A stretch of DNA of 56,587 nt, from IMG/VR virus record IMGVR_UViG_3300032092_000034, positions 1-56,587 of that record; one strand, written 5' to 3'. The notes beneath the pieces were generated by a model that was not told the DNA's origin, searched no databases, and saw only the letters and a program-made list of their open reading frames with translations. Positions 13,111 to 19,954 of the stretch are shown here, piece after piece (the stretch's first letter is position 1; each line of letters opens with the position of its first letter). Made by a program: the position numbers and the translations under genes. This DNA comes from a virus.

Positions 13111-15603
13111 TTACTGTCCTTTATTTGGTGGTTTGCCAGTGTTTTGCGCAGCTCTCTGCGCGGCTTGCTGTACGGCTAATTGAGCGCGATGTTTAGCAGC
13201 GTCAATCCCTAAACGCATTCCTTCAGTCTCTTGTTGTCTTGCTGCTTTATCTTTGTTTGCAGCTGCCTGTGCGCCGACCTGCATAGCAGCAATTTCTTTT
13301 TGAGCCGCGATACGCGCTTCTTCAATACGAATCTGATCTGCCTTTGCCGCAGCATCAATCTGTTGCTTCTGCTGTTTAAGCTGCAACTCGCCTTGTTTGA
13401 TCTGCAACTCCTGCATCTGCATCTGGACCAATGGGTCCTGCATCTGTTGTTGAGCCTGCTGCTGTTGAGCTTCTTGTTGGTTCTGCTGAAGAATCTGTTG
13501 AGCCGCTTGCGCTGCCATAACAGCAATTTGATCCGCCTGTTCAGGAGTGATCTTCTTGTTATTTTCTTCACCGGGCAACGACATGCCCATACGCATCTCG
13601 ATTTGTTTACGGTACTCAAGCGCCATATGCTCGTTGATGTGAGCCATAGCCGCCGCCATAATCACCTGCGCCTGTGGATTCATCTGCATCATCTGCTGAA
13701 TCTTGGGATCTTGAATCGCTGCCATATGCACTTGGATGTGAGCTTGATGGTTCTGCTCGATGAACGCCTTGACGGGCTTCATAGTCAACAAGTCTTGGTT
13801 CTCTTGCACTGGGTCTGTTGGCACTTCATCATCTTCAGTCTTGACTAACTTGTCTGCGTTCTTAACGCCAAGCACTTCAATCATCTGACGGTGCAATAGA
13901 GACATGTCATACAACTGCGGAGCTTGTTGAGCCAACTGCATAACAGCTTGGTACTGCACAATTTTTTGTGCCATTGTTGCCGCGTTTGGATCACTGACAG
14001 GGATAACTTCTGTGCTGTCGTAATCCGATTTCTTGGCTTTACGGCCTGCGTCTACAGGCTCATAGTCGTACTCCTCGGGCGTATAGTCAGCGATGATGAT
14101 TTTCAAAAGTTTGAACTCTTGTTTCATCGTGAAGTGAATACGAGCTTGAACTGCCCCCATCACTTTTAACTGTCGCTCTAACAACGCAAGCGTTGTACCG
14201 ACTGGAGCCTGCGCGCTCATATCCGACACATTCATATCACCACTTGATGCGAATGCGCGGCCTTCTTCTACTATGTTCTGGAAAAGGGCAAACAGGACCT
14301 GACTTGGCTCCTTGTATGGAAGTGGTAATATGTTGTCACGGATGCTTCCTGAAGGCACATCTACGTCTCTAAATTCTCCGGGTTGGATTGGGGTGTCGTC
14401 TCCCTTAATGCGTAAGCCGCGAGATTTAAGACCTCCGGGTAAGTTAGACAGCGTGCCAGCATCAACGAGCTGTCGGATGAGCATCGTAGCCGATTTCGCA
14501 TATCCCCCGATAAGGTGGATAAGACCGTAACCATAGAAGCCAAAACCGGGGATGTACTGGTAGTGGACAAAGTGCTGTCGTTTGTTGTGAAGTTCGTCGT
14601 CTTCATACCAATTTCTCCTAATAGCTAAAACTTTGTTTGTGCTTTTTTCTACGGTGACTACGTATGGCAGTGCTATCCCAGTGGGTTTACCTTTTTTGTC
14701 TTTATGTTCAAACCCAGCCAAGTCCAAGTCAACGTGCATCTCCAACAGCCGGAAACGGTCGTCGTTAATAGCTGACATGCCCTGCTCTTCAGCTTTCTGC
14801 TTCTCAATATCATCCAACTCATGTGTTGGCTCGCCTAAGTCCACGTCGATGTAAAACCCAGCTTCTTGTAACTTCTTAATCTCGTTCTCGGTCTTACGCA
14901 TGACGTGTGTTACGCGTTCTGCCGTCTCCAAATTACTTGCCCCATACGGCACAACAATGTCTTCTGCTGGAATAAACACCGCGACCTGACGGCCCTTGCT
15001 CGGGTCATAGTAGACTTTCTTAAACGCTGAACCTGCAAGAGGCAATGACCACAAGAGCTTTTCATGCTCAGGACGATACTCAGTCATCACTTCGGTCAAC
15101 TGATAGTTCATATCATCTTGTACACGTATGGCAGCTTCTTCTGTATCGCGTGTCTCTTCACCAATAATTTTTGTCTTGACTGGACCCATTGCTGGGAACG
15201 TTTCCATAATCCCTTCTGCTTGAAAGCGTACAACGCTCTCTGTCAACATAGGGTGGAATACACCACAAGCGCCCTGCCAAGGTTCTGTTCTATCTTCGTA
15301 ATTCAAACCCAGCAACTTCAGACCATCAACATAAGTTTTGATCCAATCCTTGCGGTCCATTATGTCTTTGCCAAAGTCTTCAACTAATTCTGACCCAAGC
15401 GAATCTAAGTCGCCCTCGTCCATGTATTCGGCGAGATTGGCATCAAAGTCTTCTGCTGTTTCTTTGCGGGGCTTTAAATCAATCTCAATGTCGCCAAGGC
15501 CAATATTGACTGACTCAGGATCTTCAATTTCGATCTCAATAGGAGCATCCATTTCTTGTTCCATACCAAGAGGGGCTGCGTACAAACCTTTTTCTATTGC
15601 CAT
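13111..15603 (-). CDS. Portal protein, 830 residues
   Basis: After an acidic N-terminus (~1-75), residues ~85-560 hold the portal body: 'RKDWIKTYVDGLKLLGLNYE', 'EPWQGACGVFHPMLTESVVR', 'LPLAGSAFKKVYYDPSKGR', 'FVHYQYIPGFGFYGYGLIHL' and 'GGYAKSATMLIRQLVDAGTL'. The last ~200 residues are a Gln/Ala-rich coiled coil ('QQILQQNQQEAQQQQAQQ...'), an extension that can form the barrel of the dodecameric ring. The portal is the DNA entry gate and terminase docking site. It follows terminase directly, as usual. Confidence 0.88.
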   Translation of the reverse strand: MAIEKGLYAAPLGMEQEMDAPIEIEIEDPESVNIGLGDIEIDLKPRKETAEDFDANLAEYMDEGDLDSLGSELVEDFGKDIMDRKDWIKTYVDGLKLLGLNYEDRTEPWQGACGVFHPMLTESVVRFQAEGIMETFPAMGPVKTKIIGEETRDTEEAAIRVQDDMNYQLTEVMTEYRPEHEKLLWSLPLAGSAFKKVYYDPSKGRQVAVFIPAEDIVVPYGASNLETAERVTHVMRKTENEIKKLQEAGFYIDVDLGEPTHELDDIEKQKAEEQGMSAINDDRFRLLEMHVDLDLAGFEHKDKKGKPTGIALPYVVTVEKSTNKVLAIRRNWYEDDELHNKRQHFVHYQYIPGFGFYGYGLIHLIGGYAKSATMLIRQLVDAGTLSNLPGGLKSRGLRIKGDDTPIQPGEFRDVDVPSGSIRDNILPLPYKEPSQVLFALFQNIVEEGRAFASSGDMNVSDMSAQAPVGTTLALLERQLKVMGAVQARIHFTMKQEFKLLKIIIADYTPEEYDYEPVDAGRKAKKSDYDSTEVIPVSDPNAATMAQKIVQYQAVMQLAQQAPQLYDMSLLHRQMIEVLGVKNADKLVKTEDDEVPTDPVQENQDLLTMKPVKAFIEQNHQAHIQVHMAAIQDPKIQQMMQMNPQAQVIMAAAMAHINEHMALEYRKQIEMRMGMSLPGEENNKKITPEQADQIAVMAAQAAQQILQQNQQEAQQQQAQQQMQDPLVQMQMQELQIKQGELQLKQQKQQIDAAAKADQIRIEEARIAAQKEIAAMQVGAQAAANKDKAARQQETEGMRLGIDAAKHRAQLAVQQAAQRAAQNTGKPPNKGQ

Positions 15604-15612
15604 GATGTGTCC

Positions 15613-17130
15613 TTACACAGTGTAGTACCGCTCTGCGCGGCGACTTTTAAAATATTGAATTTCATCAGGTTCATCGCTTGGTAACCTAATAAAACCCCCC
15701 TGACGAAAGCGTGCTAGAGCTTGTGTGGTTGAGTCAACCAAGTCATCGTTTGTACCGCTTGGAAAGTCGTTACATTCTTCAATCACTTCTCTTGCCCATC
15801 TGCGGTCCGGTGCCCATACCATCCCTGAAGAGAACAAATCAGAGACAGCATTTACACGAGAGATCTTATCCTGTCCTTTACCCGGAGTAAACTCTCCTAC
15901 AGGCACGCCCATACGCCTAAACTCTTGGTACAGCGCCGCGCCGTTAGACTTCTTCTCCACTACAAAAGCGTCCGGCTCCCAATCCTTGTACTCCTCCAGC
16001 ACCATCTTTTTAAGGTCCGGAAACTCCATACGTTTCTTTATGGCGTTGAGCAAAATTATGTTGTAGTTCTTAGACTCTTCGTTGAAGAAGACACCCCATG
16101 TGGTCAGGGCGTTGTAGTCAGACCTGTTGTTTGTCTCTTGGGCAGCGTCCAAGCTCATGATGATGAACTCGCAGTTGGGAGGCGGTTTGTCCTGATCCCA
16201 TATCTGCCACCACTCCCTCTTTATCAGTGCGCCTTCTTCTGATACGGGGTTCTGCATATACTGGGCTTCCCAGTAACGCACGTCCATACCAGCCTTTTTG
16301 GACAGTAATTCCTCAATAGTCCAGAACTCACCCCACAAGGGTTTCTCGTTCAAAATGGCAGGAAATTCAACAATCTCCCAGTCATCTACGCCCTCTTCTC
16401 GGGCCATCTGGCTAACTATCTGACCAGTCAAATCCAGCTTGGACCAACGAGTCATCACAATGATGATTGCACCGCCAGGCATAAGACGCTGGAGAGGACC
16501 AGATTGAAACCACTCCCAAGCAGGAAGAAAGACATCGGGTCGTCCAGTTTTAGCTTCTTGCTCAGAATGAGGATCATCAATAATAAATAGATCAGCGCCG
16601 CGACCTGCCAAAGCACCGCCAACACCAATAGCAAAGTATTCGCCATTTGAATTTGTCCCCCACCTTGATGCAGATTTGCTGTCTGATTGCAGCTCTACGT
16701 CCGCAAAAATGTCTTTATAGTTATCTGAACCCACAAGATTACGAACGCGGCGACCAAAATTAACAGCCAAATCTGCTGTGTGAGACGCCATAATGACCTT
16801 CTTATGGGGGAATTTGCCCAAAAACCATGCTGGCGCAAGATAGGAAATGAGTTCAGACTTGCCATGTCGAGGCGCAATATTAACGATGACACGCTTTTTC
16901 TTTCCGTTGGCGATGTCTTCAAAGATTTTAGCGAGCCTACGATGATGCGGACCAACTTTATAGCCCGGGTATACATGATCTGCGAACTCCAAAAGTGATT
17001 CTTTGCCCAAATTCTGCACGGATTGGGCATCCCATACCTTAATTAGCTCAAGAATCTTGCGTTTTTCATCATTTGACGCTGTCGGCAACAGGTTTTTTAG
17101 GGTTTCGATCTGTTCTCGTGTAACTTTCAC
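15613..17130 (-). CDS. terL: Terminase large subunit, 505 residues
   Basis: ATPase motifs: Walker A-like 'APRHGKS' (86-92, K91), Walker B 'LFIIDDPHSE' (D185, D186) and a 'MTRWSKLDLTGQI' coupling segment. Nuclease motifs: 'IIMSLDAAQ' (D328), 'FVVEKKSNG' (E392) and 'NDDLVDSTTQAL' (D462/D466). Together these are the complete packaging motor and headful-type nuclease. Start is GTG, overlapping the small-subunit stop (GTGA), with AGAGG seven bases upstream. It cuts concatemeric DNA and pumps it into the procapsid through the portal encoded next. Confidence 0.95.
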   Translation of the reverse strand: MKVTREQIETLKNLLPTASNDEKRKILELIKVWDAQSVQNLGKESLLEFADHVYPGYKVGPHHRRLAKIFEDIANGKKKRVIVNIAPRHGKSELISYLAPAWFLGKFPHKKVIMASHTADLAVNFGRRVRNLVGSDNYKDIFADVELQSDSKSASRWGTNSNGEYFAIGVGGALAGRGADLFIIDDPHSEQEAKTGRPDVFLPAWEWFQSGPLQRLMPGGAIIIVMTRWSKLDLTGQIVSQMAREEGVDDWEIVEFPAILNEKPLWGEFWTIEELLSKKAGMDVRYWEAQYMQNPVSEEGALIKREWWQIWDQDKPPPNCEFIIMSLDAAQETNNRSDYNALTTWGVFFNEESKNYNIILLNAIKKRMEFPDLKKMVLEEYKDWEPDAFVVEKKSNGAALYQEFRRMGVPVGEFTPGKGQDKISRVNAVSDLFSSGMVWAPDRRWAREVIEECNDFPSGTNDDLVDSTTQALARFRQGGFIRLPSDEPDEIQYFKSRRAERYYTV

Positions 17131-17675
17131 CGTACAACCTCTACCATCTGTACGTCAACAGTGCGTTTTTCCAATTTGGCAAGGGTTTCAAGCAGTTCTT
17201 TCTCAACTTCTTCGATAGATTGCTGTTTGTGCGTGACTTCAGAGCGTTTCTTGAAGGCGTCTACCCCGTCTACTTCCCCTAAAGCACGAAGGGCAGTGAG
17301 TCGAATCTTGGCATCTGGATGATCCGTCTCTGCAACCAGCTTGTTGACCACAAATTTCTTCAAGTCAGCCAGCTCTTTCACGACCATAGTGTCATGCTGC
17401 GCCACCATTCCTGCAAGATAAGCTATCGTTGCGTTTGGATAGGTAGATAAAGTGGGTACTTGCTTTTGATCGCCCATCATGCTCTGGGCAATCTCGACCG
17501 CCTGCTGGCGTTCTTCATCATTTGGCTCAATTGGCGTGTCTGTCAGGTCTGCTATGAGCTTAACAGTCCTTGCACGCATTTCCAGTTCTTCACGCGGAGA
17601 CAGCTCGGGCATAGCGTCAACGGCAGACGCCGGGAGCGGAACATGAGAGTCTATTTCTGGAATTAAATCTTGCAT
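17127..17675 (-). CDS. terS: Putative terminase small subunit, 182 residues
   Basis: The protein is acidic and mainly helical, with Pro-rich N-terminus (MQDLIPEIDSHVPLP), a middle 'LIADLTDTPIEPNDEERQQAV' region and a charged C-terminal coiled coil ('EEVEKELLETLAKLEKRT'). It precedes and overlaps terL, the usual place for the DNA-recognition subunit. A 'DAKIRLTALRALGEVDGVDAF' segment is also typical of such subunits. It is the first gene of the minus-strand late run. The ribosome site is poor (GGAG lies 15 bases upstream), so initiation may be weak or regulated. Confidence 0.75.
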   Translation of the reverse strand: MQDLIPEIDSHVPLPASAVDAMPELSPREELEMRARTVKLIADLTDTPIEPNDEERQQAVEIAQSMMGDQKQVPTLSTYPNATIAYLAGMVAQHDTMVVKELADLKKFVVNKLVAETDHPDAKIRLTALRALGEVDGVDAFKKRSEVTHKQQSIEEVEKELLETLAKLEKRTVDVQMVEVVR

Positions 17676-17731
17676 TGGGAGGGAAGTGGCACTCCAAAGT
17701 TGATGGAATATACCACGTATTTTGACGAGGA

Positions 17732-17746
17732 GGTAGGATTCCTACC
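17732..17746. promoter_or_regulatory. Operator-like palindrome
   Basis: GGTAGGA-T-TCCTACC is a perfect 7-base inverted repeat around one central base, 57 bases upstream of the small terminase start. Such compact symmetry suits a dimeric repressor or activator. The HTH and ribbon-helix-helix-like proteins of the early module are candidates, without direct evidence. Confidence 0.5.
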
Positions 17747-17786
17747 CGGGGGTATTAGGGAAAACACCTATATACAAAGTGCTGCG

Positions 17787-17812
17787 CAAAAAAAGACCCC
17801 GGGGAGGGGGTC
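17787..17812 (-). terminator. Rho-independent terminator in the late leader
   Basis: On the minus strand AGACCCC-CTCCCC-GGGGTCT (17793-17812) is followed by seven T. It lies upstream of the first late gene rather than after a gene. It can act as an attenuator of late transcription, or stop stray minus-strand transcription coming from the early region. Confidence 0.8.
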
Positions 17813-17839
17813 TAAAGGAGTAGGCAACTAACTTCGGTA

Positions 17840-17845
17840 ATTATA
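17840..17845 (-). promoter_or_regulatory. Candidate -10 box for late transcription
   Basis: The minus strand reads GTGTATATAATTACC with a perfect TATAAT. No good -35 is found at 16-18 bases, so use would need an activator. A start near 17833 would put the terminator ~20 bases into the transcript. Confidence 0.3.
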
Positions 17846-17930
17846 TACACGTTGTGGGGGATGTGTATAGATTTTGTGAAAATTTGAACATGTTGTAGGT
17901 TATTTGTGCAAGTCTTGGTGTATAGGACGC

Positions 17931-17965
17931 GGGAGGGACCCATTTGGGAATCCGGGGGGTGGGGG
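17931..17965 (+). other. G-run cluster, possible G-quadruplex
   Basis: Five runs of three or more G occur within 35 bases (17931-17933, 17935-17937, 17946-17948, 17954-17959, 17961-17965) with loops of 1-8 bases. It lies just upstream of the early promoter. Whether it folds is untested. Confidence 0.35.
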
Positions 17966-17997
17966 TCACCTGCCCAGCCCCGTATATGTAAAGTTTG

Positions 17998-18006
17998 TGT
18001 TATACT
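17998..18006 (+). promoter_or_regulatory. Early promoter with extended -10
   Basis: TGT-TATACT is an extended -10 element. No -35 consensus is seen. The predicted start near 18013 is 40 bases before the first early gene. The extended -10 style is shared with the two leaders at 21.3 and 22.6 kb. Confidence 0.55.
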
Positions 18007-18052
18007 AATTCCAATGCGATGCAATAGTGCAAAGCAGAAATGGAGAATGCAA

Positions 18053-18265
18053 ATGGATGGAATGCTCACAATCAAAATGGCGGTAACTCTGCCAACAACT
18101 AAGTACCGCATGAAGCGTGTCACACTAGCCAAGTCATGGTGCAAGCGTAGTGAATGTGATAGTGTGTTTGCCAAGTTTTTAAGTATAAATGACCATATCA
18201 ACCCCACGCTATTGCGTGTGGAATGGATAGCGCAGGAAAGCGTGTTTGCTGGAGATGAGTCTTAA
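18053..18265 (+). CDS. First early gene, 70 residues, function unknown
   Basis: The start follows the conserved early ribosome cassette (TGGAGAATGCAA-ATG). The product (MDGMLTIKMAVTLPTTKYRM, then 'KSWCKRSECDSVFAKFLSIN', ending 'WIAQESVFAGDES') is small and basic in its middle, with an acidic end. No motif is recognised. As the first gene behind the early promoter, and one followed at once by a strong terminator, it may be an early host-takeover protein; this is inference from position. Confidence 0.65.
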   Translation: MDGMLTIKMAVTLPTTKYRMKRVTLAKSWCKRSECDSVFAKFLSINDHINPTLLRVEWIAQESVFAGDES

Positions 18266-18272
18266 TCAACCC

Positions 18273-18296
18273 GCAGGGCGAGAGCCCTGCATTTTT
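18273..18296 (+). terminator. Terminator/attenuator joined to the next ribosome site
   Basis: GCAGGGC-GAGA-GCCCTGC (18273-18290) followed by ATTTTT. The T-tract runs straight into the TGGAG ribosome site of the next gene, so transcripts that read through have a strong hairpin two to six bases before the Shine-Dalgarno sequence. Confidence 0.85.
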
Positions 18297-18306
18297 GGAG
18301 AATGCA

Positions 18307-18552
18307 ATGAAACCCTGGGATGAAATGTCAGTAATGGAAAGAATGCGTGCTGAATACAGCGATTTGCACAAAGATACTTTTGGCTTTCGCCCATCTATTG
18401 AGCACAGAATGGAAATTGCAAAAATGTCAGATAAAGAATTCGTAATGCAATTTGATACCCTGCTCGATATGATGCAATGCGATTCAGAGTTTGAACAGCA
18501 AGTACATATCGAACGCAGGAAATTGGAAAATCGGGATTGGGAAAAAGAGTAA
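18307..18552 (+). CDS. Small early protein, 81 residues
   Basis: MKPWDEMSVMERMRAEYSDL continues 'HKDTFGFRPSIEHRMEIAKM' and ends in a Glu/Arg-rich helix (ERRKLENRDWEKE). The protein is helical and acidic. 'Y.D....FGFRPS' resembles a frequent small phage protein family of unknown function. It uses the TGGAGAATGCA-ATG cassette. Its stop codon TAA lies inside stem I of the hammerhead ribozyme that follows, so ribosomes finishing this gene would cover the ribozyme. Confidence 0.7.
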   Translation: MKPWDEMSVMERMRAEYSDLHKDTFGFRPSIEHRMEIAKMSDKEFVMQFDTLLDMMQCDSEFEQQVHIERRKLENRDWEKE

Positions 18553-18598
18553 CTGATGAGGCTTGAATAGCCGAAACCGCAGGGATGCGGTCTTACTC
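18547..18598 (+). ncRNA. Type I hammerhead self-cleaving ribozyme
   Basis: All conserved elements are present in order. Stem I 5' strand is GAGTAA (18547-18552), then core CTGATGA (18553-18559). Stem II is GGC/GCC with a 7-base loop (18560-18572), then GAAA (18573-18576). Stem III is CCGCA/TGCGG with a GGGA (GNRA) loop (18577-18590), then T18591-C18592. Stem I 3' strand TTACTC (18593-18598) is perfectly complementary to the 5' strand. Cleavage is expected after C18592. Stem I is the open helix, which makes it type I. It sits between two early genes, and the cut would leave a 5'-OH mRNA 26 bases before the next start codon. Confidence 0.9.
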
Positions 18599-18618
18599 AA
18601 CTAACTGGAGAATGCAAA

Positions 18619-18861
18619 ATGTGGACACAATTAAATCTTTTTGACAAACAAACCGAAGTGGAATATGCAATGAGTTTGACATCGGATGAATTACAATCAA
18701 TCAAACAAAGTAGTGAGTATTCATACGAATTGATTAAAAACTTGCGCCATATTGTGCAAAGATGTGAATCAATAAAAAAAGGCGCAGACTTACGCGCAAG
18801 GGCAGAAATAGATGCGTGTTTATTAGGGGTACATAATTTTACGCGTGGATATTCTCGCTAA
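18619..18861 (+). CDS. Small early protein, 80 residues
   Basis: The protein is helical (MWTQLNLFDKQTEVEYAMSL, 'YELIKNLRHIVQRCESIKKG', 'ADLRARAEIDACLLGVHNFT'). No family is recognised. The ribosome cassette is TGGAGAATGCAAA-ATG. It is the gene directly downstream of the hammerhead cleavage site and is closed by a strong terminator, so it forms a short transcription/processing unit with the two preceding small genes. Confidence 0.68.
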   Translation: MWTQLNLFDKQTEVEYAMSLTSDELQSIKQSSEYSYELIKNLRHIVQRCESIKKGADLRARAEIDACLLGVHNFTRGYSR

Positions 18862-18865
18862 ACAC

Positions 18866-18890
18866 AGGGGACTTCGGTCCCCTTTTTATT
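18866..18890 (+). terminator. Strong rho-independent terminator
   Basis: AGGGGAC-TTCG-GTCCCCT then TTTTATTTTT. It ends the first early unit and is followed within 15 bases by repeat copy R1. Confidence 0.92.
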
Positions 18891-18904
18891 TTTGCCTGTG
18901 CCTT

Positions 18905-18984
18905 TGATGCCAGTTATTCGTCGTCGCGCGTGAGCTGGGCGCGTATGCCAAGCGCGTATATAAGCGTTCAGGATACGCTGAAAC
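18905..18984 (+). repeat. 80-bp direct repeat, copy R1
   Basis: Shares TGATGCCAGTTAT, GTCGTCGCGCG, CCAAGCGC, TATATAA and a TTCA-N8-TGAA end with copies R2 and R3. The inner CGCGC/GCGCG blocks can pair. It lies between a terminator and the promoter of the first paralogous gene. Function is unknown. Confidence 0.75.
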
Positions 18985-19043
18985 TTTACTTAAGAGCTAG
19001 CATGGTATATAATTCACTCACCGCAGACAATTCGGTTTGCGGT
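18985..19043 (+). promoter_or_regulatory. Promoter and leader hairpin of the first paralogue
   Basis: TTTACT (18985-18990) is 17 bases from TATAAT (19008-19013). The leader starts with ACCGCA...TGCGGT (19020-19043), a 6-pair hairpin followed by TGTTTTT. The second paralogue has a matching -10 and hairpin, so both genes are probably controlled alike. Confidence 0.65.
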
Positions 19044-19069
19044 GTTTTTAAACTTTTTGGAGATTTGCA

Positions 19070-19720
19070 ATGAACGCAAAGACAAAATCCGCAATAGCCG
19101 TTGAAGCTATTACGCCCCGCGACTTAAAAGACGCGGCCTACAAATTCGCTAAAACCGGCGAAACATCCGCGAGCATTGCTCGCTTTGTGATGGACAATGA
19201 TGCTTCATTCCCTGATGAAGTCAGCAAAGAATTGAAAGCCGATTTAAATGCGGGTTTCATGTTGCGCGCGACTGAATTGTGGGGTGATGAATTCTACAAA
19301 ATCGGTGACGGCGGTACATACATTCCATTGGGCAATTCCATTGTCTTAAAGAATGAAACCCCACAAGGGTCAATCCGCGTCGGTCTGTCCTATTGCTTTG
19401 CAATGAGTCAGCAAGAATTCGGGCAATTAAAAAACAAAGACCCGCAATTACATAGCATTGTCAAACCAATGCGCGACAAATTCAGCAAGTATTCCCACAA
19501 TAATATCGCGGCGCTGAAATTGGCGGCACGCGCTTTGTTGAATGATGGGAAGTCACGCGAACGCGGCGCGACAAAAAACTTCAGCGAAGCATTAGCTGAA
19601 ATGTTTAGCGCATACGATAAACGCGCAAAGAACGCTGAAGCGCGCAATGATGAAACGGCGTCACCGCTTAGATTCAGAGTCGCCGTAGATGCTTTTTGGT
19701 CTGCATACAATAAAAAATAA
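19070..19720 (+). CDS. Early paralogue A, 216 residues, function unknown
   Basis: Opens MNAKTKSAIAVEAITPRDLK. The conserved middle is 'SYCFAMSQQEFGQLKNKDPQ' with 'PMRDKFSKYSHNNIAALKLA', shared with the next gene (QQ.FGQLKN.DP..H, RDKF.KY..N...LK.A.R.L). The rest is helical, without catalytic motif. It has its own promoter, leader hairpin and terminator. The pair lies beside a TTCCAA array that may be an origin, so an origin-binding, regulatory or host-interaction role is possible; none is shown by sequence. Confidence 0.75.
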   Translation: MNAKTKSAIAVEAITPRDLKDAAYKFAKTGETSASIARFVMDNDASFPDEVSKELKADLNAGFMLRATELWGDEFYKIGDGGTYIPLGNSIVLKNETPQGSIRVGLSYCFAMSQQEFGQLKNKDPQLHSIVKPMRDKFSKYSHNNIAALKLAARALLNDGKSRERGATKNFSEALAEMFSAYDKRAKNAEARNDETASPLRFRVAVDAFWSAYNKK

Positions 19721-19737
19721 TTAGCTAATAGTTTTAG

Positions 19738-19762
19738 ACCCCGCTTCGGCGGGGTTTTTTTT
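19738..19762 (+). terminator. Strong rho-independent terminator
   Basis: CCCCGC-TTCG-GCGGGG followed by eight T. It ends the paralogue A transcript; repeat R2 begins 26 bases later. Confidence 0.93.
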
Positions 19763-19787
19763 CGCCCAAAATATCTGCCCTCCCCCC

Positions 19788-19868
19788 TGATGCCAGTTAT
19801 ATGTCGTCGCGCGTGTGCAAGCTGGTGCATGGCAAGCGCCTATATAAAGATTCAGGGTAGCGTGAAAC
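19788..19868 (+). repeat. 81-bp direct repeat, copy R2
   Basis: Has the same blocks as R1 (TGATGCCAGTTATATGTCG, TCGCGCG, CAAGCGC, TATATAA, TTCA-N8-TGAA plus AC). It differs mainly in the middle, where TGCA...TGCA can pair. It again lies between a terminator and a promoter. Confidence 0.75.
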
Positions 19869-19883
19869 ACTAAATAGTTGTTA

Positions 19884-19920
19884 TATAATTCTCTTACCGC
19901 ACAGCAATCAGGTTGTGCGG
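19884..19920 (+). promoter_or_regulatory. Promoter -10 and leader hairpin of the second paralogue
   Basis: TATAAT at 19884-19889 in the context TTATATAATTC, as in the first paralogue. The -35 is poor. The leader hairpin CCGCACA-N10-TGTGCGG (19897-19920) has seven pairs. Relative to paralogue A the extra pairs keep complementarity, which supports a real RNA structure. Confidence 0.6.
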
Positions 19921-19954
19921 GATGTTCTTTAACACTTCTAATGGAGAAATGCAT

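Larger units (their letters stand above)
17676..18052. other. Divergent regulatory region between late and early modules
   Basis: No gene is visible in these 377 bases. The stretch separates the first minus-strand late gene from the first plus-strand early gene. It holds a perfect palindrome, a minus-strand terminator, AT-rich -10-like boxes on both strands, a G-run cluster and an extended -10 early promoter, listed separately. It is the natural place for the early/late switch. Confidence 0.7.

Noticed and set aside
13231-13848. 205-residue plus-strand frame opposite the portal gene
   Set aside because: Leu/Ser/His-rich mirror of the Gln-rich portal C-terminus, without ribosome site. A shadow frame.
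17906-18052. 49-codon N-terminal extension of the first early gene
   Set aside because: It would run across the extended -10 promoter and the G-run cluster. The conserved ribosome cassette marks 18053 as start.
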